Below, piece by piece: positions 57,096 to 64,000 of a DNA stretch of 64,000 bases; within the stretch, counting starts at the first letter, position 1; each line of letters starts with the position of its first letter. This DNA comes from Megaustenia siamemsis (taxonomy: Eukaryota > Mollusca > Gastropoda > Stylommatophora > Ariophantidae): positions 145,983,568 to 146,047,567 of the forward strand of contig JAVIAB010000051.1 of NCBI GenBank assembly GCA_032433765.1, in the 5' to 3' direction. Under the pieces are notes generated by a model. That model searched no databases. It saw nothing but the letters and a program-made list of their open reading frames with translations, and was not told where the DNA came from. Both the position numbers and the translations under genes were made by a program.

Positions 57096-57239
57096 CGACA
57101 AAAATCTTCATTGCACAACGGGCAATTCCTTAGAGTTTAGATTGCCTCCTCAGCACCACCCCAGTCAGCATTGAAACCACAAGTTAGCGAAGAGATTGAT
57201 TATGGTTTCAGCTGAGATGTACGAACTCCGTAGCACTGG

Positions 57240-57555
57240 CAAAGAGCTTCAAAATGTTGGGATAATTGGCAGATTTTTATTTTGTAATCTCTAAACATGC
57301 TTCCCCAGACAGCGGCCATGTTTGGCCTAATTTTGGTGAATTTTAACTGCAAAGTGAACTAGGGACCTCCTGTTTCTTGTCTCCATTCGAGAGGTCTAGA
57401 GATCGGATCTCACTAATCGCGTATAAGAGAGATTAAAGCAAAGAAATTATGGATTCGATTTTGAACAATGTTCCGACTGCCTGTGGTGGGATACGAACAT
57501 GGGATCTTCTTGTCCAGAATTCAATGTTTTATATCTCTAGACCACCAACTCCCAA
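57240..57555 (-). mobile_element. SINE family U, decayed minus-strand copy
   Basis: GGCGGCCATGTTTGG-like CAGCGGCCATGTTTGGC, GGGACCTCCTGTTT and GATACGAACATGGGATC are the complement of the U core and head. Confidence 0.6.
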
Positions 57556-57559
57556 TGGC

Positions 57560-58137
57560 AAGAGTACATCTGTAAATGATATCAACTGAGATCGAAAACA
57601 TCGATTTTGGACCTATCAAAGTCTGACCCAATTATTCAATGACAATCTGATGAAGAAACATTTAAAGAAAACATCACCATGACAGCAGTAATGGCTGAAA
57701 CGGAAAGAAGACAGGCGGAGTTTATTCAGAACATTAACTCTAGAAAAACACAGCAATTTAAGGAAAGATTGAGGTGAAGTGGTGCAGACGTAAAGAAAAG
57801 TTCCGGACAAAGAACAAAGGTATTGTGAAACTCAGGGCTTTCTTCAGCCGGAACTGTCTAGAACAAGTTCCGGTAAACTGCTGGGCTCTTTAACGGTCAC
57901 TGAGCTTCAAAACTCGTATTTTGTTTATATTTCCATTTGATTTATATTTATATTATAAATTATATATTATATTACATTATTATTATAATAATAATGTAAT
58001 ATAATTCAAATGACACAACATTTACTCGACAAATATAAATACACCGTGGCTTCAAAGACTTGGTGTATAACAATTTTCTTATGTTATATAGGATGACATA
58101 GTAGAGTTCTAGTAACAAGAGTAGTATGTTAAAATAT
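57560..58137. other. Unassigned sequence with an AT palindrome
   Basis: 57955-58010 contains an AT-rich self-complementary stretch (ATTATATTACATTATTATTA / TAATAATAATGTAATATAAT) that could form a hairpin; otherwise nothing recognised. Confidence 0.5.
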
Positions 58138-58426
58138 TAAAGCCTTGGTAGAAGCGATGGATTAGTGGTTAGTGCTCGCTTTCTGACCAGAAGGGTCCGT
58201 GTTCGATCCTCAGCAATGGCTGATTTTTTTCGGACTGACAAGGCTCCGGAGTTCACCAAGTCTTTAAAAATGAGTACCAGAGATTCTTCTGGGAAGTAAA
58301 GGCGAGCTGGCGTGATACCGATCACTTCACCCAAATATATGCCGCGGTCATAGAAAAAATATGGTCAATAACACCATATTCCCCATACACCTAGTAAGAT
58401 GTGGAGGGAACCTTTCCTTTACTTTT
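58138..58426 (+). mobile_element. tRNA-derived SINE, T-related variant
   Basis: A-box GATGGATTAGTGGTTAGTGC, B-box CGTGTTCGATCCTC, body AATATGGTCAATAACACCAT, tail CCTTTCCTTTACTTTTAG. The head differs from other T copies, suggesting a distinct tRNA-like source. Confidence 0.85.
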
Positions 58427-59004
58427 AGAAACGATAACCTTGAAAGCAAATTAGTAAAACACCCGTTAATTAGCGGTCTAATTATCTCATAATAAGATGC
58501 ACACCGAATAGATGTAAAAAAGTGCTGAAATCTCCTACCAAGCAAATCCGACAGAGTATAACGCCTGAGAATATCAAATGATGCTGATTCTCAAGTCTTT
58601 CTTTGCTCTCCATTTAGTTCTCTTGAATATAGGCAATGTTCTATATCACCTGAAACAGAATAACCAATCTTCATAATAGAGAGAGAGAGATCGAAGAAAG
58701 AAGACAAGCAGGTCAAAAATGATATGCTGAAGTCGAATGTCTTGAGTGGAAAGATGTACATATCATCAATTGCTGTACTATAAAACAACGCAATTACGCC
58801 CCTTTAACGTCACTTTCACGATGGATGTTTAGAGGAAGATATTACCAGCATGACGTCACATCAATGTCTACCACAGATTCTATTGCACAATTCAACTGTG
58901 GTTTTTTTCTTCCTCTCTTTCTTTCTGACCATCCCCCCTCCCCCTTTTTCCAATCTTTCATTTTTCTCTCTTCCTCTCTTTTTCAATCTCTTTCTCTCTG
59001 ACTC

Positions 59005-59095
59005 GATAAAACAAAGAAATCTGATAGGACAAAGAAATCTGATAGGACAAAGAAATCTGATAGGACAAAGAAATCTGATAGGACAAAGAAATCTG
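59005..59095. repeat. 18 bp tandem repeat, about 5 units
   Basis: Unit AAAGAAATCTGATAGGAC, perfect copies, following a pyrimidine-rich TCTCTTCC tract at 58905-59000. Confidence 0.96.
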
Positions 59096-59104
59096 ATGTT
59101 TTAG

Positions 59105-59720
59105 CCAAATCCTCAAGAGACGAGAGAATAATGACTTCACAATATCTGTACCATACAGCTAATTCGACTGCGATAGAGGATCAACTAATGTAACAAATTA
59201 TGTTCTTTTTTTATTCATCAAAACCGCTGTACAAGCAAATATAAACAGTACTTTTGTTGATATATTTCTTACTTCGTTTTGTTTTTTCCGGGTCGCGATG
59301 TTCCCTGTATAAGTGAAACCAATGATGGTGAATACTGTGAGTTACTCTCTTTTCAAATTCTCAAACGACAGACAATTGTGGGAGAAAGTAATCGTCAAAT
59401 GCCTCCAAATTGTTCAACCATGTCATAATTCTGCAATCACAGAAACCCCTGCTCGTTATCGGTCTACTTCCGTCTTAAAAAGGTTAGTCACTTCTAGAAG
59501 ACATTTTTTAAAAAAAATTGTCAGGATGTCCGATTTCAGCGGAATAATGCTCCTCAACCACAGAGAAGCTTCTATTTCCTCCATTAGGCACGCTGTCGTT
59601 TCTTTGTTGAGATCACATTGAATTTTCCTCTCGGAAGTGCTCGTATTGCATATAAAATGAGAAGTAGTTTAACACAGTAATATCTCTCTTTCATCTTTCA
59701 AATGTTGGTATTTTGTGTAG
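59105..59720. other. Unassigned sequence
   Basis: A 102-codon open frame at 59313-59621 has no recognised domain and no splice or repeat support. I leave it uncalled. Confidence 0.4.
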
Positions 59721-59723
59721 TAG

Positions 59724-60705
59724 CTGACACTTATGTGGAGCCGTGGTAGCTGACAGTTATGTGGAGCCGTGGTAGCTGACAGTTATGTGGAGCCGTGGTA
59801 GCTGACAGTTATGTGGAGCCGTGGTAGCTGACAGTTATGTGGAGCCGTGGTAGCTGACACTTATGTGGAGCCGTGGTAGCTGACACTTATGTGGAGCCGT
59901 GGTAGCTGACAGTTATGTGGAGCCGTGGTAGCTGACACTTATGTGGAGCCGTGGTAGCTGACACTTATGTGGAGCCGTGGTAGCTGACAGTTATGTGGAG
60001 CCGTGGTAGCTGACAGTTATGTGGAGCCGTGGTAGCTGACACTTATGTGGAGCCGTGGTAGCTGACAGTTATGTGGAGCCGTGGTAGCTGACAGTTATGT
60101 GGAGCCGTGGTAGCTGACAGTTATGTGGAGCCGTGGTAGCTGACAGTTATGTGGAGCCGTGGTAGCTGACAGTTATGTGGAGCCGTGGTAGCTGACAGTT
60201 ATGTGGAGCCGTGGTAGCTGACAGTTATGTGGAGCCGTGGTAGCTGACAGTTATGTGGAGCCGTGGTAGCTGACAGTTATGTGGAGCCGTGGTAGCTGAC
60301 AGTTATGTGGAGCCGTGGTAGCTGACAGTTATGTGGAGCCGTGGTAGCTGACAGTTATGTGGAGCCGTGGTAGCTGACAGTTATGTGGAGCCGTGGTAGC
60401 TGACAGTTATGTGGAGCCGTGGTAGCTGACAGTTATGTGGAGCCGTGGTAGCTGACAGTTATGTGGAGCCGTGGTAGCTGACAGTTATGTGGAGCCGTGG
60501 TAGCTGACAGTTATGTGGAGCCGTGGTAGCTGACAGTTATGTGGAGCCGTGGTAGCTGACAGTTATGTGGAGCCGTGGTAGCTGACACTTATGTGGAGCC
60601 GTGGTAGCTGACAGTTATGTGGAGCCGTGGTAGCTGACAGTTATGTGGAGCCGTGGTAGCTGACACTTATGTGGAGCCGTGGTAGCTGACACTTATGTGG
60701 AGCCG
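59724..60705. repeat. Minisatellite, 26 bp unit, about 38 units, derived from a SINE head
   Basis: Unit GTGGAGCCGTGGTAGCTGAC plus AGTTAT or ACTTAT, extremely homogeneous with only this one variable site. GGAGCCGTGGTAGCT is the 5' head and partial A-box of the T-family SINE that directly follows. Confidence 0.97.
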
Positions 60706-60950
60706 TGGCAGCTCAATGATTAGTGAGCTGGACTAAGGACAAGCGGTCGGATTCCATATTGATCGTCGGCTTCCAGGTTCACACAGTCAAATCAATGGTT
60801 ACCGCATTTTTTCTAGAAAGAAAGACAGCACTGGCGTGATACCGACCACATTACTAAAAAAATAATGTGTCCAAGATCAATTAAAAAAAATATATGGGCA
60901 CTAATATCATACTCCAAATACGCAGCTAAGTGACGTGACTCTATTTTTTC
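60700..60950 (+). mobile_element. tRNA-derived SINE family T, seed of the 26 bp minisatellite
   Basis: GTGGAGCCGTGGCAGCTCAA TGATTAGTG (A-box), GATTCCATATTGATCGTCGG, body CTGGCGTGATACCGACCACA. A diverged copy whose first ~20 bp are continuous with the upstream array. Confidence 0.85.
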
Positions 60951-62024
60951 TTCTCCTATTTTCTCAAAATATGTATGTTTATCTAACATATATCTCAATG
61001 CTTCAAAATAGAAGTACTAACCAATCACTGACAGTTCTAAGTTGAGAATAGAAAATTGCAAGGGTCAATAAATCTGATTGTGGCTTTCAGTTTCAGTGGA
61101 GACAGCAAGAAATGCATGCAGGAAGAGCAATGAAGTCCTGACGAACATCTCAATCAAAGAGAAGTAAATGTGCGAGTTATGAGAGATTCATTAGTCTGGT
61201 AAGACTGATTAGTCTGGTAAAACAATTAGTCTGGTATGCTTGTATGGCGAGGAAGACAACTCTGGTTACAGAGAACTGCTGGCTTACAGAAGTGTTCAGG
61301 AATATCAAAATTCTATAAGCAGTCCAGAACAAATATGCGCTAGAGATGGATAGCAAAGTGCAGAACACTTTAAAACATAATTCGCGAGTAAAGCAAACTA
61401 GGAAGAATTAGAAGCCTGTCAATTTTTTACAACGTTGTATAGCACTTTAAAGGCGACCTCGAGCTCTACACAACAATGTCCCACACACCCGCCATTTTGA
61501 TGGCCGTCATAAAAAAAAAAAATATATACGTCACATCTGCTCCATCCGAATTTTTTTGCTTCATTGGATGGACGGAGGTTAATGGGCCTTGCACGAAAAT
61601 CGATCTTCCATTTACAGTTCTTTGTTGGAATCGATCTGCTTTGATGTGAATGCGAATGCAGTACTTTCTCGTTTCTTATTTTGTGCTAGAACATGGTTAT
61701 CTTCAATCCAAATTTTGTAAATACTGACTCGGATCTTGATGTGTATATTTGGTAGTCTACATAGAAACGATTCAAAATTTTATAAAATTATCCTACACAC
61801 AACATGGTGCTAAACTTTTCAAAGTGAAAATCACTCAAGTTTCTTATTGTGCTCTTTAAGTAGATCTTGTGCACTATAAATGTGCTGAGAGCTCACATTT
61901 TAATCATTAAGTAAATCTATGATGAGGGAAATAGTAGGCATTGAAATATACCTACGTTAGCATGGTTTGCCCTTTGCCCATCTAGAATTATTGTCACGTG
62001 ATTCTTTTCCTATAAAACATATAT
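60951..62024. other. Unassigned sequence
   Basis: Includes an imperfect triple ATTAGTCTGGTAA motif at 61190-61235. No gene or shared repeat recognised. Confidence 0.5.
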
Positions 62025-62215
62025 TAAAAAAGGATAAGGGAGAAGAGCAAGAGGCAGACCCAGGGTAAGATGGACAGAGAACATCAAAGACACTCTACAA
62101 CAACATCAACTGACAATGACTGAAGCAGCAGCCAGAGGGACAAGTGCCACAACTTTGTTTCTTCATCGACACCCGAACGGGTACAAGAGGAAGTGAAAAC
62201 AAGAAAGAAGAAGAA
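62025..62215 (+). mobile_element. LINE family E, C-terminal end
   Basis: 62040-62196 reads RRARGRPRVRWTENIKDTLQ then QHQLTMTEAAARG, LFLHRHPNGYKRK and a stop, followed by a GAAAGAAGAAGAATAAAG tail. A short 5'-truncated insertion. Confidence 0.78.
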
Positions 62216-62529
62216 TAAAGAAATAAGGAAGAAAAAAGAAAGACAAAAATGTAATAACAGTTTATTGGGAGAAAATGCATGCAACTATATGCAGCAGCTT
62301 TAATGAATAGCAGACAGGACAAAAGAATAAGCTTTCCGGTCAGAGACCTTCGTCGGAACGACAAGAAAAGAAACATGTACAGACGACAACACACAGATTG
62401 TTACAATGTTTCAGTTACAGCCTTCATATGTTTACCTATCTTATAAAGTATACTTTGTTCGCCGTTACTTTAATATCCCATCAAGAGTACATTAATTCTA
62501 AAATAGTAATATTGTTGTTTAAGGGTAAA

Positions 62530-62765
62530 GGCGTGTGCTAGCACCAGGGCTAAAAAGGGGCAGCGACTCATAGATGACTATTGGAGCCAGCATTGGCGAG
62601 CTTGAACTATTCAAGTCCTGCTCCGCCTCTTTGCGGTGTCCCTAGAAACAGACTAACCAGTTTGGGCTGTACAAGTGACTATGGATCGAGACGAAAGATA
62701 ACCCTGTACTCAAACATGTGTTAAAGTTGGATTTGTTGAGCCCGGAAGAGGCAAAAATAAAAATT
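62530..62765 (+). mobile_element. SINE-like repeat X, longest copy
   Basis: TGCTAGCACCAGGGCTAAAA, ATTCAAGTCCTGCTCCGCC (B-box-like), GAAACAGACTAACCAGTTTG, TACTCAAACATGTGTTAAAG. It provides the reference for the pieces at 11095 and 34035. Confidence 0.55.
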
Positions 62766-62829
62766 CTGCTGCACACCAAAACACGAAATATTCTGAGTCA
62801 ACTAAACGTCATTCTAAGGCCGAATGATA

Positions 62830-63505
62830 GAAAGCGTTATTTATTCTTTAAACGGAAAGAGTTATTCATTCTTTAAATGGAAAGAGTTATTCATTCTTTA
62901 AATGGAAAGAGTTATTCATTCTTTAAATGGAAAGAGTTATTCATTCTTTAAATGGAAAGAGTTATTCATTCTTTAAACGGAAAGAGTTATTCATTCTTTA
63001 AATGGAAAGAGTTATTCATTCTTTAAATGGAAAGAGTTATTCATTCTTTAAACGGAAAGAGTAATTCATTCTTTAAACGGAAACAGTTATTCATTCTTTA
63101 AACGGAAAGAGTTATTCATTCTTTAAACGGAAAGAGTAATTCATTCTTTAAACGGAAAGAGTTATTCATTCTTTAAATGGAAAGAGTTATTCATTCTTTA
63201 AACGGAAAGAGTTATTCATTCTTTAAACGGAAAGAGTAATTCATTCTTTAAACAGAAAGAGTTAATAATTCTTTAAACGGAAAGAGTTAATAATTCTTTA
63301 AACGGAAAGAGTTAATAATTCTTTAAACGGAAAGAGTTAATAATTCTTTAAATGGAAAGAGTTATTCATTCTTTAAACGGAAAGAGTTATTCATTCTTTA
63401 AACGGAAAGAGTTATTCATTCTTTAAACGGAAAGAGTTATTCATTCTTTAAACGGAAAGAGTAATTCATTCTTTAAACGGAAAGCGTTATTCATTCTTTA
63501 AACAC
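62830..63505. repeat. Minisatellite, 25 bp unit, about 27 units
   Basis: Unit GGAAAGAGTTATTCATTCTT plus TAAAC or TAAAT. Variants with GTAATTC and GTTAATAATTC are clustered. Each unit contains GGAAAGAGTTA, the same bases as the family R MITE terminus; the link is only suggestive. Confidence 0.96.
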
Positions 63506-63794
63506 ATAACAACACATTGGTTATCAGAATTTGTTCCGACTTTTAATACTGTCACATCGGACTCTCGTTACACAACGGATATGGCAGGTCACACACTTAA
63601 AATGCACTATTACAATTCTTTAGTCTCTCACCTTACACTTCTCTCTGGGCTCTAAACGCATTCATACTCACATCTTAACTACTTGTAGACCGCTCCCCAT
63701 CGAACGGCCCTCCTATACTATCTAACTTATACCGGCCCTGCGGTCTCTTGGCACTGCTACTAACTGTCTCTTAATAGTGCCACTTGCTAATCTG

Positions 63795-63920
63795 TCCGCC
63801 TAACTATTCTTCACTAGTCTCTGCGTCGCCTAACTATTCTTCACTAGTCTCTGCGTCGCCTAACTATTCTTCACTAGTCTCTGCGTCGCCTAACTATTCT
63901 TCACTAGTCTCTGCGTCTCC
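63795..63920. repeat. 30 bp tandem repeat, about 4 units
   Basis: Core CGCCTAACTATTCTTCACTA then GTCTCTGCGT, near-perfect copies. Confidence 0.95.
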
Positions 63921-64000
63921 TAACTATCACGTTTTCTTCTGCCGGCTAAATGTCTATTACACTAGCTTAGTGTCGTTATTCTAACTCACTTGCTAATCTA

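Noticed and set aside
59313..59621. 102-residue open frame
   Set aside because: No domain, no repeat support and no splice context; could not be backed as a gene.
22755..63505. Regular direct repeats that could suggest CRISPR arrays
   Set aside because: Units are contiguous with no unique spacers, no cas genes occur, and the DNA is clearly eukaryotic.

Overview
Eukaryotic, AT-rich, gene-poor and repeat-dense DNA, most likely from a lophotrochozoan invertebrate such as a gastropod mollusc. That assignment is an inference from the mix of SINEs, RT-only LINE fragments, minisatellites and intron style; no diagnostic marker gene is present. There is no bacterial or viral gene organisation.

The left half (about 993-31996, minus strand) is one host gene that I could rebuild exon by exon: CFAP221 (PCDP1/FAP221), a central-apparatus protein of motile cilia. 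Twelve coding exons with GT-AG borders join in one frame into 493 codons, beginning at the ATG at 31996. The last exon ends at 993, so roughly the C-terminal 40 % of the protein lies beyond the left edge. A possible RFX X-box lies about 480 bp upstream of the ATG. The introns have absorbed nearly all the mobile DNA: four copies of LINE family A, pieces of LINE families B, C, D, E, F, G and K, tRNA-derived SINEs, several minisatellites, and three families of TTAA-flanked piggyBac-type elements.

The best mobile element is an intact 2.67 kb piggyBac transposon in intron 7 (17040-19706). It has matching ends, TTAA on both sides and an unbroken 628-residue transposase with the DDD residues and a C-terminal Cys-rich domain. 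A 681 bp derivative lacking just the transposase (28502-29182) sits in intron 2, nested in a second TTAA-flanked MITE. Also in intron 7, a 354 bp insertion with a 13 bp target duplication contains an almost perfect 2 x 144 bp palindrome, inside an old RNase H-bearing LINE.

The right half (32.1-64 kb) is upstream of CFAP221, and I recognise no host gene there. It is a mosaic of LINE 3' fragments, tRNA-SINEs, MITEs, a SINE-like repeat with a hexanucleotide tail, and long minisatellites (33.0-34.0, 36.3-36.7, 50.2-51.1, 53.5-55.6, 59.7-60.7 and 62.8-63.5 kb). Two minisatellites grew out of SINE sequence; the 26 bp array at 59.7 kb repeats the tRNA-like head of the SINE that follows it. Many long open frames in this half are by-products of minisatellites whose period is a multiple of three.
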